A DNA stretch of 64,000 nucleotides from Lysinibacillus sp. JNUCC-52 (GCF_015999545.1 NZ_CP065546.1:4617076-4681075); one strand, 5' to 3'. Shown: positions 8,870 to 17,472, numbered from the stretch's first letter. Notes: generated by a model from the sequence alone, not told the origin. Program-made: numbers and translations.

Positions 8870-9802
8870 GTGCAACTGCATTTTTTAGGAACAGGCGCAG
8901 GCATGCCTTCAAAGGAACGCAATACGAGCGCATTAATGGTAAAGCTACTAGATGAAAACGGTGAAATGTGGCTATTTGATTGTGGAGAGGCGACACAACA
9001 CCAAATTTTGCATACATCATTAAAGCCACGTAAAGTGTCAAAAATATTTATCACGCATTTACATGGGGACCATATTTTTGGTTTACCAGGATTTTTGAGC
9101 TCGCGGTCTTTTCAAGGTGGAGATGAGCCGCTGACTATTTTTGGTCCAGCAGGCTTACAGCAATGGGTAGAGCAAACATTTGCATTATCAAAAACACATT
9201 TAACGTACCCATTACAATTTGTAGAAGTACACGATGGTATTATTTACGAGGATGAAAAGTTTACAGTGCTTGCTAGTGAATTACGTCATGTTGTTCCATG
9301 CTTTGGCTACCGAATAGAGCAAAAGGACTTACCTGGTGAATTACTGATGGAGAAAGTACAAACTTTCGGTGTACCAAAAGGACCTTTACTTGGCAAGTTG
9401 AAAAGAGGACAAGACATTGAACTAGAAAATGGAACAATCATTAGAGCAAAGGATGTTGTTGCACCTCCCAAAAAAGGCTTTATACTTACAGTTTTAGGGG
9501 ATACGAAATACTGCGAAGAAGCAATTTCATTGGCGGATCATGCAGATATCCTTGTACATGAGGCAACATTTGATGGGAGCACAACCGATTTAGCAGCTAG
9601 CTATGGGCATTCAACAAATGTGGAGGCAGCTATGGTAGCTAGTAGAGCAGGTGCAAAATACTTACTTCTTAATCATTTAAGTGCACGTTTTTTGCCACAT
9701 GATTTGCCAGTATTTTTAGCAGAAGCTCAAGCAATCTTTCCACAAACTTTCCTCACATCAGACCAATCGGTATTTAATTGGAGTCAGGAGAAATTATTAT
9801 AG
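8870..9802 (+). CDS. rnz: Ribonuclease Z
   Basis: The 310-residue form starts at GTG 8870 (MQLHFLGTGAGMPSKERN), matching the known start of Bacillus RNase Z and standing 5-6 bases after GAGGTGG at 8859-8865; an in-frame GTG at 8861 overlaps that ribosome site. The metal site is seen as THLHGDHIFG near residue 62, with LGDTKYC (Asp), VHEATF and LNHLSARF (His) later. It cleaves pre-tRNA 3' trailers, especially those without encoded CCA. It is followed further on by namA, proC, yqjP and yqjQ homologues, as around B. subtilis yqjK. Confidence 0.95.
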   Translation: MQLHFLGTGAGMPSKERNTSALMVKLLDENGEMWLFDCGEATQHQILHTSLKPRKVSKIFITHLHGDHIFGLPGFLSSRSFQGGDEPLTIFGPAGLQQWVEQTFALSKTHLTYPLQFVEVHDGIIYEDEKFTVLASELRHVVPCFGYRIEQKDLPGELLMEKVQTFGVPKGPLLGKLKRGQDIELENGTIIRAKDVVAPPKKGFILTVLGDTKYCEEAISLADHADILVHEATFDGSTTDLAASYGHSTNVEAAMVASRAGAKYLLLNHLSARFLPHDLPVFLAEAQAIFPQTFLTSDQSVFNWSQEKLL

Positions 9803-10006
9803 TTTCCGATGAGTGTTTAATACTATGGAAGTCGATAAATATTAGTAAAGCACATAACAACTAGAATAGACGTTTTCCCAAAAGGCTAAAGCTAGAGCAA
9901 ACGGCTGGTAAGTATAAAGTAAAGTTGTTAAAAGCTAGGGAAATTGTAGAAATATAGTGCGTTTAATAGATGATTTCCGTATAATTAAGTAAAGGGGAGT
10001 GGTTGT

Positions 10007-10237
10007 ATGGATCAACAAAAGATGCCACCAGCTGTTTTACGTTTACTCGTTATCTTTCCAAACGTGTTAAGCTATTTACTATTAGGCGGACTCATTATTT
10101 ATGTTACTTCAAATTATGATTTATTAAAATCAACAGATAGCTTGAAGGTATGGCTCATTTTTATCGCGGTACTTGCACCAGCAGCAGCTTTTACAACCTT
10201 TCGCATCGTCAAAAAAATCCGCGCTGGTCATATGTAA
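10007..10237 (+). CDS. Small two-helix membrane protein
   Basis: A 76-residue protein with ribosome site AAAGGGGAG at 9991-9999. Residues 10-32 (LRLLVIFPNVLSYLLLGGLIIYV) and 45-67 form two hydrophobic segments, and the C terminus is basic (RIVKKIRAGHM). I do not recognise a family. It is a monocistronic unit: a 204-base gap without visible structure precedes it and a good terminator follows. The codon use resembles its neighbours and the ribosome site is strong, so it is probably real. Confidence 0.65.
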   Translation: MDQQKMPPAVLRLLVIFPNVLSYLLLGGLIIYVTSNYDLLKSTDSLKVWLIFIAVLAPAAAFTTFRIVKKIRAGHM

Positions 10238-10257
10238 TAAACTATAACGTTCAAAGC

Positions 10258-10297
10258 AACACGTTGTATCTTGTAAAAGATGCAACGTGTTTTTTAA
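10258..10297 (+). terminator. Terminator after small membrane protein
   Basis: Stem AACACGTTGTATCT against AGATGCAACGTGTT (one G-T pair), short loop, then a run of T. Confidence 0.88.
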
Positions 10298-10392
10298 TAG
10301 AAAGTGAATGATAAAGCGAATAAAAAATTATCATATAGGAAAACTAAAAATACAAAGTATGAATCGTTATTATAAAGAACTGAGGTGTACTC

Positions 10393-11013
10393 ATGAATCA
10401 ACCAAATTGTGATTCTGCTCCATTAAAACAAACCATTAAAGAAGAACTTAGTGAACTGATATTGTCTTTACAGCAAAGTTTAAGCGCAATGGATACAATA
10501 GAAGAATGCCTACTAGCAGATTTAAATAACATTAAGGAACAATTTATAACGATAGAAATGCAGGCAGCTACGTTTTATTTAAATTGCTATTTGTCTCCAT
10601 TTACAGAAAAATATCCCGAGCTATCGATTTGCGTGCAAAATATGTCCAAAAGACGCCATGGCGGATTAATAGTATTTGAAAGAGAGAATCCTATTGAGCA
10701 TATTATAAAGCCAGGAATTCATATTGGGGCAGAATTAACACATTCTTTATTAGAGTCCATTTTTTACCCAGGCAATCCTCTGCATGATGGCGCTGTCTTA
10801 GTTAAGAGTAATCGAATTATTTCAGCAGCAAATGTACTACCACTTTCAGACATTAATACAGGCGATAAAAAACTTGGAACGAGACATCGTGCTGCGATAG
10901 GTTTAAGTGAGCGCAGTGATGCTTTAATCATGGTAATTTCAGAAGAAACGGGAAGAATTTCTTTTGCTTTTAATGGTAGCTTACATCCCATTACATCAGA
11001 AGGAATTTTATAG
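10393..11013 (+). CDS. cdaS: Diadenylate cyclase CdaS-type (sporulation)
   Basis: A 206-residue protein, the same length as B. subtilis CdaS (YojJ). Residues 1-60 are a predicted helical region, which in CdaS is autoinhibitory. The DAC (DisA_N) domain follows, with the two catalytic motifs in view: NPLHDGAVLV (DGA) and GTRHRAAIGLSE (RHR). It joins two ATP molecules into c-di-AMP. It has no transmembrane segments, unlike CdaA, and no DNA-binding domain, unlike DisA. The ribosome site is ACTGAGGTG at 10380-10388. CdaS in Bacillus is made in the forespore; a weak sigma-G-like pair (TGATAA at 10309, CATATAG at 10332, 17 bases apart) lies upstream. Confidence 0.9.
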   Translation: MNQPNCDSAPLKQTIKEELSELILSLQQSLSAMDTIEECLLADLNNIKEQFITIEMQAATFYLNCYLSPFTEKYPELSICVQNMSKRRHGGLIVFERENPIEHIIKPGIHIGAELTHSLLESIFYPGNPLHDGAVLVKSNRIISAANVLPLSDINTGDKKLGTRHRAAIGLSERSDALIMVISEETGRISFAFNGSLHPITSEGIL

Positions 11014-11030
11014 TGAAAATAGGCTCTTTA

Positions 11031-11060
11031 AATAATATCTCAAATTCGAGATATTTTCCT
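11031..11060 (+). promoter_or_regulatory. 20-bp palindrome: MhqR-box-like site or weak cdaS terminator
   Basis: ATATCTCAAATTCGAGATAT at 11035-11054 is palindromic at all but the central positions. It resembles the MhqR operator of B. subtilis as I remember it (ATCT...AGAT with a central AATT). It stands 6 bases before the -35 of the marR gene. It could also be a weak intrinsic terminator of cdaS, since TTTCCTT follows. Confidence 0.5.
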
Positions 11061-11089
11061 TGCAACTGGCTCACTTGCGTGGTAAAGTG
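11060..11089 (+). promoter_or_regulatory. marR promoter with overlapping operator
   Basis: -35 TTGCAA (11060-11065), 17-base spacer, -10 TAAAGT (11083-11088). The palindrome CACTTGCGTGGTAAAGTG (11072-11089) covers the spacer and -10, and 15 of its 18 bases recur upstream of the dioxygenase gene at 11581-11598. This fits autorepression by the MarR protein. Confidence 0.65.
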
Positions 11090-11121
11090 ATGATACAGTT
11101 CGAAGAAGGGAGGGCAAAGTG

Positions 11122-11559
11122 ATGGAAAAACATACACTAGGCTCACTAACATGGTTGCGAATGATGCGCTTTACCAATCAAAGTAATCAACTATCGAATG
11201 AATTTTTAAAGCGTTTTAATTTAACAACAGCTCAGTTTGATGTACTAATTCAAATTAAGACGTATGCACCTTTAACACAGTCGCAGCTCGCGGAAAAAGT
11301 TACAGTTACGCAAGGTGGTATATCACGAATGCTTGCCCGTCTTGAAAAAGAGGGACTAATTGAGCGTAAACAAAATTGGAAAACAAAAACAATATCATTA
11401 ACAAAAAAAGGTGAGCATTTAATTGATGCGGCTACACCAAGTCAGCTTCACTTTCAATCCTCGTTTTTTGAGGACGTTCTATCAGAGGAAGAAATGAAAT
11501 CTTTATATACACTTATGTCGAAATTAGAAAAGCATAGCCGTGAAAAAAAATTACCTTAG
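11122..11559 (+). CDS. MarR-family transcriptional regulator
   Basis: A 145-residue winged-helix protein. ATG 11122 follows GGGAGGG (11108-11114) at 7 bases; a GTG three bases earlier is possible. The helix-turn-helix region is [33 protein letters not shown] (residues about 51-83), and the wing is [15 protein letters not shown]. MarR proteins usually repress neighbouring detoxification genes until a phenolic or oxidant ligand, or Cys oxidation, releases them; no Cys is present here, so ligand binding is more likely. The matching palindromes before this gene and before the downstream dioxygenase suggest it controls both. Confidence 0.9.
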   Translation: MEKHTLGSLTWLRMMRFTNQSNQLSNEFLKRFNLTTAQFDVLIQIKTYAPLTQSQLAEKVTVTQGGISRMLARLEKEGLIERKQNWKTKTISLTKKGEHLIDAATPSQLHFQSSFFEDVLSEEEMKSLYTLMSKLEKHSREKKLP

Positions 11560-11580
11560 GTGTAGTTTTTTTTACAACAT

Positions 11581-11598
11581 CACTTGCTTAGTCAAGTG
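11581..11598 (+). promoter_or_regulatory. Second MarR-type operator
   Basis: CACTTGCTTAGTCAAGTG is a palindrome with 6-bp arms, matching 15 of 18 bases of the palindrome in the marR promoter. It lies 12 bases before the AGGAGG ribosome site of the dioxygenase gene. Confidence 0.65.
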
Positions 11599-11618
11599 AA
11601 AATTAGGAGGACTCTACT

Positions 11619-12560
11619 TTGAATAAATTAAGCGGACATCATCATATTTCAATGTTAACAAAAAATGGAAAACGTAATAATGCGTTTTATACAAAAATCC
11701 TTGGTTTACGTCGTGTGAAAAAAACAGTCAATCAAGATTCGCCTTCGATGTACCATTTATTTTATGGTGATCGTACAGGATCAGCTGGAACAGAATTAAC
11801 ATTTTTTGAAATGCCTGTAGCAGGACGAACAGTACGTGGAACGAATGCTATTACGCGCATAGGGTTATTAGTGCAAAGTTATGATAGTTTAATATACTGG
11901 AAAAATCGATTTGAGCTTTTACAAGTGGAACATAGTGACATTGTGACATATGCGGGTAAAGATGCATTGTTTTTTGAAGATCATGAAGGGCTACGTCTGG
12001 TGCTTATTAATCATAATGGACAGCCGATTCCAGCCGAATGGCAAGTATGGGATGGGACTGATATTGTACCAGAACATCGGATTTTAGGGATGGGCACTGT
12101 TGAAATTACGGTTCGTTATTTACAGCGTACAGTGAATTTATTACAAGAACTTTTTGACTATACAGTTGTCACTGAAGATGACAAAGAAGTACGACTTCAA
12201 TCGATTGCGGGAGAAACATTTGGTGAAATCCTTGTTAAGGAATTGGAGGGACCAAGTGAAAAACCAGGGCGAGGCAGTATCCATCACCTTGCAATACGAG
12301 TAGCAACGCTAGAAGAACTGAATAAATGGGATGAATTAATTAAAGCACGTGGTTTAGACAGCTCGGGCGTTGTGGACCGTTATTACTTCCAAAGTCTCTA
12401 TTTTAGAGATCGTAACGGCATTCTCTTTGAAATGGCGACAGATGGACCTGGTTTTACTGTAGATTCCGCTATAGAAGATTTAGGGAATAAACTTGATCTG
12501 CCACCATTTTTAGAAGGAAAACGTGCAGAAATTGAAGCGATTTTAGAACCACTTGATTAA
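11619..12560 (+). CDS. Ring-cleaving dioxygenase (VOC family, MhqO-like)
   Basis: A 313-residue protein starting at TTG 11619 with AGGAGG at 11606-11611. It contains two vicinal-oxygen-chelate modules: the first begins SGHHHISMLTKN and has FYTKILGLRRVKKTVNQD; the second begins MGTVEITVRYLQRTV near residue 150, with GSIHHLAIRV and the metal Glu region GILFEMATDGPGF near residue 265. These are the extradiol dioxygenase/glyoxalase features of the MhqA/E/O group, which open hydroquinone or catechol rings. Together with the LLM oxidoreductase and FMN reductase downstream it makes an aromatic or quinone detoxification operon under the MarR regulator. Confidence 0.85.
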   Translation: MNKLSGHHHISMLTKNGKRNNAFYTKILGLRRVKKTVNQDSPSMYHLFYGDRTGSAGTELTFFEMPVAGRTVRGTNAITRIGLLVQSYDSLIYWKNRFELLQVEHSDIVTYAGKDALFFEDHEGLRLVLINHNGQPIPAEWQVWDGTDIVPEHRILGMGTVEITVRYLQRTVNLLQELFDYTVVTEDDKEVRLQSIAGETFGEILVKELEGPSEKPGRGSIHHLAIRVATLEELNKWDELIKARGLDSSGVVDRYYFQSLYFRDRNGILFEMATDGPGFTVDSAIEDLGNKLDLPPFLEGKRAEIEAILEPLD

Positions 12561-12574
12561 AAGGAGAGAGCACA

Positions 12575-13630
12575 ATGGAAAACTATCGTATCGATCAATC
12601 AGCAGGCTTAGAATTTGGACTTTATTCATTGGGAGATCATATTCCAAACCCTTTAACAGGTGAGCGGTTATCTGCTCAGCAACGTATACAGGAGCTAATT
12701 GAAATGAGCCAATTAGCAGAGCAAGCAGGGATAGATGTATTTGGCGTAGGTGAAAGTCATCAATCGTATTTTACAACACAAGCACATACAGTCGTTTTAG
12801 GCGCGATTGCACAAGCAACGAAAAAAATTAAAATTTCAAGCTCTGCAACTGTATTGAGTGTCTCAGATCCTGTAAGAGTCTATGAGGATTTTGCGACAAT
12901 TGATTTAATATCTGATGGACGTGCAGAAATAGTAGCAGGGCGAGGTTCACGGGTTGGGGCATATCATTTACTTGGCGTCAATTTACAGGACTACGAAGAA
13001 ATTTTTGAGGAAAAATTAGAGCTATTAAAAAAAATTAATGATGAACAGCTCGTGACATGGGAAGGGAAGTATAGAGCTCCTCTTCACAATGCACAAATTT
13101 TGCCACAGCCTAAAAATGGTTCACTACCAATTTGGCGCGCTGTTGGCGGTCCGCCCGCAAGTGCGATAAAAGCTGGTTACATGGGTATTCCGATGATGTT
13201 AACAACATTAGGCGGACCTGCAATAAACTTTAAACCATCTGTCGATGCATATCGTGAGGCAGCCGAAAGAAGCGGTTTTGATGCAGAGCAGCTACCCATT
13301 GCCACAACAAGTTTATTTTATGTTGCGGATACATCGAAAGAAGCGTTGCAAAATATGTACCCACACCTAAATGGGGGCTTTCAAGCCATTCGTGGCGGTG
13401 GCTATCCAAAACAACAATTTGCTCAAGCAGTCGATCCACGTGATGCATTAATGGTCGGTAGTAAAGAACAGATTATTGAAAAGTTGCTTTATCAATATGA
13501 ACTTTATGGCATGCAACGTTTTATGGCACAAATTGATTTTGGTGGAGTACCTTTCGATAAATTGATGAAAAATATCGAAATTATCGGTAATGATATCATA
13601 CCAGCAATAAAAAAATATACAGCGAAATAG
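12575..13630 (+). CDS. LLM-class flavin-dependent oxidoreductase
   Basis: A 351-residue luciferase-like monooxygenase, ATG preceded by AAGGAGAG. Recognisable parts are LEFGLYSLGDHIPNP at the N terminus, FGVGESHQSYF, KIKISSSATVLSVSDPVRVYEDFATIDLISDGRAEIVAGRGS (the conserved barrel strands of the family) and MLTTLGG. It would use reduced FMN and oxygen. The FMN reductase directly downstream (11-base gap) is a plausible source of the reduced flavin. The substrate is unknown; the ring-cleaving dioxygenase upstream hints at an aromatic. Confidence 0.88.
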   Translation: MENYRIDQSAGLEFGLYSLGDHIPNPLTGERLSAQQRIQELIEMSQLAEQAGIDVFGVGESHQSYFTTQAHTVVLGAIAQATKKIKISSSATVLSVSDPVRVYEDFATIDLISDGRAEIVAGRGSRVGAYHLLGVNLQDYEEIFEEKLELLKKINDEQLVTWEGKYRAPLHNAQILPQPKNGSLPIWRAVGGPPASAIKAGYMGIPMMLTTLGGPAINFKPSVDAYREAAERSGFDAEQLPIATTSLFYVADTSKEALQNMYPHLNGGFQAIRGGGYPKQQFAQAVDPRDALMVGSKEQIIEKLLYQYELYGMQRFMAQIDFGGVPFDKLMKNIEIIGNDIIPAIKKYTAK

Positions 13631-13641
13631 GGGCGAACAAC

Positions 13642-14208
13642 ATGAAAATCGTAGCACTAGCAGGTTCAATCGTAGGCTCAAAAACAAAAATAGCTATTCA
13701 TAAAATCGTTGATATACTACATGAAAAATACCCAGAGCATGAAGTGACAATTCTAGACCTAGCTCAGTATAATATTGCATTCAGTGATGGTCGAAATTAT
13801 GTAGATTACGAGGGTGATACGAAGTATGTAGCAGAAACTATTATGGCTGCGGATGCATTGGTAATTGGTACACCGACATTTCAAGCATCCATACCAGCAA
13901 CTTTAAAAAATATTTTCGATTTGCTCCCCGTCAATGCCTTTCGAGACAAAACAGTGAGCGCAATAGTGACAGCAGGGACATCGAAACATTATTTAATGGT
14001 TGAGCAACAGCTAAAGCCAATACTTGCTTATATGAAAGCACATATTGTACCGACCTACGTTTTTATAGAAGAAAAGGATTTTTTACGTCAAGAAATTGTC
14101 AATGACGATGTCCTCTTCCGCTTAGAGCGTTTAGCCGAAGATACGATTATGGTAGCAGATGCTTTCGCTGAAATCCGTGCTAAAAAAGATGCGGAATATG
14201 ATTTTTAA
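13642..14208 (+). CDS. NADPH-dependent FMN reductase
   Basis: A 188-residue flavodoxin-fold protein. The phosphate-binding loop is LAGSIVGSKTKIAI at residues 5-18, and GTPTFQASIPATLKNIFDLLP near residue 76 is the conserved FMN-reductase motif (usually TPxYxxSxPGxLKN). It reduces FMN with NAD(P)H and is the last gene of the MarR-controlled operon, so it probably feeds reduced flavin to the LLM enzyme before it. The alternative is a direct quinone reductase. A perfect terminator follows 40 bases later. Confidence 0.88.
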   Translation: MKIVALAGSIVGSKTKIAIHKIVDILHEKYPEHEVTILDLAQYNIAFSDGRNYVDYEGDTKYVAETIMAADALVIGTPTFQASIPATLKNIFDLLPVNAFRDKTVSAIVTAGTSKHYLMVEQQLKPILAYMKAHIVPTYVFIEEKDFLRQEIVNDDVLFRLERLAEDTIMVADAFAEIRAKKDAEYDF

Positions 14209-14247
14209 CGCAACTTTAAGGGGAAGACTACTAATTTAAAAGAATAA

Positions 14248-14285
14248 TAAACACCACTGTATGGTAGTCATGCAGTGGTGTTTTA
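14248..14285 (+). terminator. Terminator of the dioxygenase operon
   Basis: Stem ACACCACTGTATG against CATGCAGTGGTGT (one G-T pair), 5-base loop, followed by TTTTAC. Confidence 0.85.
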
Positions 14286-14290
14286 CATTG

Positions 14291-14392
14291 CGGGCGGACG
14301 CTTTTTGCGGGCACTCACGTAAGCCGCAACTCTCGAACGTACGGGTAGTTGCGTCTTACGTTCTGTGCTGTTCTCACAGGAGTCACCGCCCG
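14291..14392. repeat. Palindromic intergenic repeat, copy A
   Basis: A roughly 102-bp element bounded by CGGGCGG (14291) and CCGCCCG (14386). Internal landmarks GCGGGCACTCACGTAAGC, GTTGCGTCTTACGT and GGAGTC recur in copy B and, reverse-complemented, in copies C and D. GC content is much higher than in the genes around it. Confidence 0.85.
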
Positions 14393-14470
14393 TCACTCCA
14401 ATTAACTAGTGTAAATACTTTAGCACCAGGCACTTCGCATAGGACCTAGCATAATATCGGCTCCTAAATC

Positions 14471-14585
14471 GTAAAAATCCACTTCGCTTTCCGCGGGCAC
14501 TCACGTAAGCCACAACCCTCGCTACGCGCGGATTGTTGCGTCTTACATTGCGTGCGTTCCCGCAGGAGTCTACGTGGATTTTTAC
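14471..14585. repeat. Palindromic intergenic repeat, copy B
   Basis: A 115-bp element with perfect 12-bp ends, GTAAAAATCCAC (14471-14482) and GTGGATTTTTAC (14574-14585). The core shares CCGCGGGCACTCACGTAAGC, CAACCCTCGCTA, GTTGCGTCTTAC and CAGGAGTC with the other copies. It is flanked by two inverted pieces of a second repeat (AGCACCAGGCACTTCG at 14422 and AATTGTTTGAGTGCCTGGCA at 14618). A tail-like fragment of the same family, TAGCGGAAATCAACGG, lies at 14652-14667. Confidence 0.85.
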
Positions 14586-14678
14586 TTTGTCGGTCAAAAA
14601 AACATGCTTAGCATGGAAATTGTTTGAGTGCCTGGCACTGCTACAGTTACCTAGCGGAAATCAACGGCAAAAGTCTAC

Positions 14679-15705
14679 CTATTCATTCGCCCATTTAAAC
14701 CACCTTCCATGTCCATCGGGTTGATCGATTGTCCGAATGGATTTGATTTTGCCTTCATGCAGAAAGTCCTGATGTAACTGCAAATCAAATAAATTATTAT
14801 AACAATGATATAGGGGTCTTTCCAAACTAATTTCTTTTAAACGGTCGATTAATGTATGCCGTAACTTAAGAGGGATTTGATTGGCTACATGCGTATGAAA
14901 AACAATTAACATCGTATTTTGATCGATTTGTCTACTAATATCTGTTAGACGTTCTATTGCATCACCTTTAATCAGTTGAACATCGAGCTGTTTTAAAATT
15001 GGAATTGCTTTATTTAATAGTGTGCGTCGATCATGATGTTCTGGCCAAATTAGCGCTTGCAGCCATGCAACGTCAGTCTCATTTGTAATGGCCAGTGGAT
15101 TTAAATCAATACCAATCCGCTGTGACACAATAAACGGCTGGCTTATGGAAGATGGTAGAGCATCACCTATATTCTCTGATGCTATAACTAGTTCACTATG
15201 GGAATTTGCATCTGACAATGCTTGATTGTAGCAGTAATTATTGTTCCATAGCAAGTTGAAGGCCTGCGCTTGCTCCAATTTCAATAAATGCTAATGGCAT
15301 TCGGTGTTTTTGATAAATTTCAGTCATCATCGGATAAAGATATGCACAACGTCGAATTTCATTTGTTTGCACAAGCCTTTCTTGAAGAAGTGCTTTAATT
15401 TCATTAATATGGGATAAAATAAATTTTTTAAAAAACGGATATACATCATCAATTGACTTCAATGTAGTGGTGAGAGAAGGGTAAAAGAATGCTAATTCGT
15501 CATCTTTATTCGCCATTAACAAATAGTGGACAGACGCCAAAAATAAGTTAGGTATAGGTTGACCATATGCACCATTACTTGCAATAAGCAATAATTCTTC
15601 ATCATCTGCGATTCGATTGGCTAAATGTTCATAAAGTGGGCTTGAGTTTTCACATTCATTTTTTGCGAAAGTACGGAACTGGTTGCTTAATGTAGCTAAC
15701 ATCAT
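14679..15705 (-). pseudogene. DUF2332-family protein, broken by a frameshift
   Basis: Two overlapping minus-strand frames make one DUF2332 protein. The first (15705 to 15238) begins MMLATLSNQFRTFAKNECEN behind GGGGAG and ends AFIEIGASAGLQLAMEQ. The second (continuing to 14679) carries NLLWNNNYCYNQALSD, then GIDLNPLAITNETDVAWLQALIWPEH and VIVFHTHVANQ-like family motifs. The family motif is normally GASAGLNLL; reading GGCCTT then AACTTG restores it, so there is one extra base near 15258-15263. This is either a recent pseudogene or a sequencing error. The family's function is unknown. It is divergent from the LysR gene at 15827. Confidence 0.8.
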
Positions 15706-15826
15706 GTTTCTCCCCTTTGTTTTAAAATGAACTATCTAGCCTTGAGTTTAGTATTGTTATACAATTTAGTAAATTAAATATATTTAATGAATTTAATTAG
15801 AATTTTTAATTGAAGTAGGTGATAGT

Positions 15827-16708
15827 GTGGATTATAAATGGATAAAAACTTTTGTTGTAGCAGCAAAGTCCTGTAATTTTCGAATGGCAGCTGAAGAACT
15901 ACATGTATCACAACCAAGTATTACAGTACATATTCATCAGTTAGAGGAGTTTCTGAATGTCTCATTATTTCATCGAGAGAAAAATCGCGTGCAATTAACG
16001 GAGGCAGGGCAGTTATTTTTAATGGAAGCATTGCAAATCATACAGCAGTGGGAAAAAAGTATCGAGCGCTTTCAATTAGTAACGAAGGGTATTCAAGAAA
16101 AAATCATCATTGCGATAACTCCGTTAATGGTGGAAACGATATTACCACATGTTATTTACCAGTTTATAAACGAACATCCGACAATTGAAATTTCAATTCT
16201 TGTGGAGGAATCATCTAAAATGGAGGAATTAATTCATAGTGGTAAGGCACATATCGGTATTTCTTTATTGCCAACACGTTATCGACATTGGTGCCAAGAA
16301 TTGCTTGTAGACAGTCCGTTAGAATTAGTCATTCCACTAGATGCTTTTGATGACGAAACAGGTGCTTATATTGATTATGAAGAATTATTCCAAACATATA
16401 CACTATTTACTCATCATCATCCAACCATTTGGGAGGATCTTTTACACCAAATCAATAATAAGTACGTCTATACGAAACAAGTGTCGATTTCACAATCTTA
16501 TGTAGTAAAACGATTAATCAAAGACGGCTTAGGTATGTCATTTTTACCTCGTATGATTGTTAGAAGAGAGCGAATGGAAGGGCGCTTTAATATTGTGCCA
16601 TTTACAGAGTTTCCATTACCTAGCGTTCCTGTCTACCTTTATTACAAAGATTCCGTCCAAGTTCCACAAGAATTATTGCAACTCTTCCAGACAAGGGACT
16701 ATTTATAA
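15827..16708 (+). CDS. LysR-family transcriptional regulator
   Basis: A 293-residue protein with GTG start at 15827 and a modest ribosome site (GTAGGTGA at 15815-15822). The N-terminal helix-turn-helix is clear: MDYKWIKTFVVAAKSCNFRM, then AAEELHVSQPSITVHIHQLE. The effector-binding domain follows with IAITPLMVETILPHVIYQF. It is divergent from the DUF2332 gene, the usual LysR arrangement, so it probably regulates that gene; since the target carries a frameshift the regulator may now be an orphan. The AT-rich 120-base intergenic region would hold the operator. Confidence 0.9.
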   Translation: MDYKWIKTFVVAAKSCNFRMAAEELHVSQPSITVHIHQLEEFLNVSLFHREKNRVQLTEAGQLFLMEALQIIQQWEKSIERFQLVTKGIQEKIIIAITPLMVETILPHVIYQFINEHPTIEISILVEESSKMEELIHSGKAHIGISLLPTRYRHWCQELLVDSPLELVIPLDAFDDETGAYIDYEELFQTYTLFTHHHPTIWEDLLHQINNKYVYTKQVSISQSYVVKRLIKDGLGMSFLPRMIVRRERMEGRFNIVPFTEFPLPSVPVYLYYKDSVQVPQELLQLFQTRDYL

Positions 16709-16729
16709 TTTAGAAAGGAGCGACTTTTA

Positions 16730-17452
16730 ATGAAAATTGCAGTTGTAGCTGATATTCATGGAAATCGGGACGCACTGCAAGCTGTCCTTGCTGATATTCA
16801 TAAGAGGGGAATTCAAACAATTTATAATTTAGGAGATAGTTTGTATGGTCCGCTATTTCCATTAGAAACTTATGAATTGCTAGTAGAAGCGAAAGTCCAA
16901 AGTTTAATGGGTAATTGCGATAGAATGCTACTAGGAGACGCTTCAAATCCAACATTACGTTATGTACAAAATTTATTAGGTGACAAGCACCGACAATGGA
17001 TAACAAATTTGCCTGCTGCTATAGAAACAGATGATTTTTATTTTTGTCACGGCACACCAGCAAGTGATGAAGTATATATGTTGGAGAACATCGGAGCAAA
17101 TGGCTCAACGTTGAAAAAGACAGAAGAAATTATGAATTATGTACAAGATATACAACAACAAATTATTTTTTGTGCACATACCCATAATCCTCGAGTCGTC
17201 TACCTTCCAAATAATAAAATAATAATTAATCCGGGCAGCGTTGGTCTCCCAGCTTATGAAGAGGAGCTACCAATCTATCATAAAATGGAATCGGGTTCCC
17301 CATTTGCTCATTACACGCTTGTATCCAAAGAACAAGATAATTGGCTGATTGAGCAAGTACTTATTGGATATGATCGCCAAGAAGTCATAAATAAAAGTAA
17401 AGAAAATGGACGTTTGGATTGGACCTGTGCATTAGAAACTGGGAGAATGTAG
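16730..17452 (+). CDS. Metallophosphoesterase (YfcE/calcineurin-like)
   Basis: A 240-residue protein with AGAAAGGAG upstream. It shows the full dinuclear-metal set of calcineurin-like phosphoesterases: DIHGN near residue 8, LGDSLYGP near residue 38, GNCD near residue 61 and CAHTHNPRVV near residue 145, then INPGSVGLP. The GDxxYGP and INPGSVG variants are typical of the YfcE/MJ0936 group of phosphodiesterases. The physiological substrate is unknown. It overlaps nothing, and 20 bases separate it from the corrected yuzB start. Confidence 0.88.
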   Translation: MKIAVVADIHGNRDALQAVLADIHKRGIQTIYNLGDSLYGPLFPLETYELLVEAKVQSLMGNCDRMLLGDASNPTLRYVQNLLGDKHRQWITNLPAAIETDDFYFCHGTPASDEVYMLENIGANGSTLKKTEEIMNYVQDIQQQIIFCAHTHNPRVVYLPNNKIIINPGSVGLPAYEEELPIYHKMESGSPFAHYTLVSKEQDNWLIEQVLIGYDRQEVINKSKENGRLDWTCALETGRM

Positions 17453-17472
17453 TTAAAAGGAGTGGAGATTTT

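Noticed and set aside
8652..8888. Plus-strand frame over the end of the cobalamin methyltransferase gene
   Set aside because: It runs through the terminator and out of frame with both real genes.
14261..14724. Three short ORFs within the palindromic elements
   Set aside because: They follow the repeat sequences, lack ribosome sites and overlap each other on both strands.
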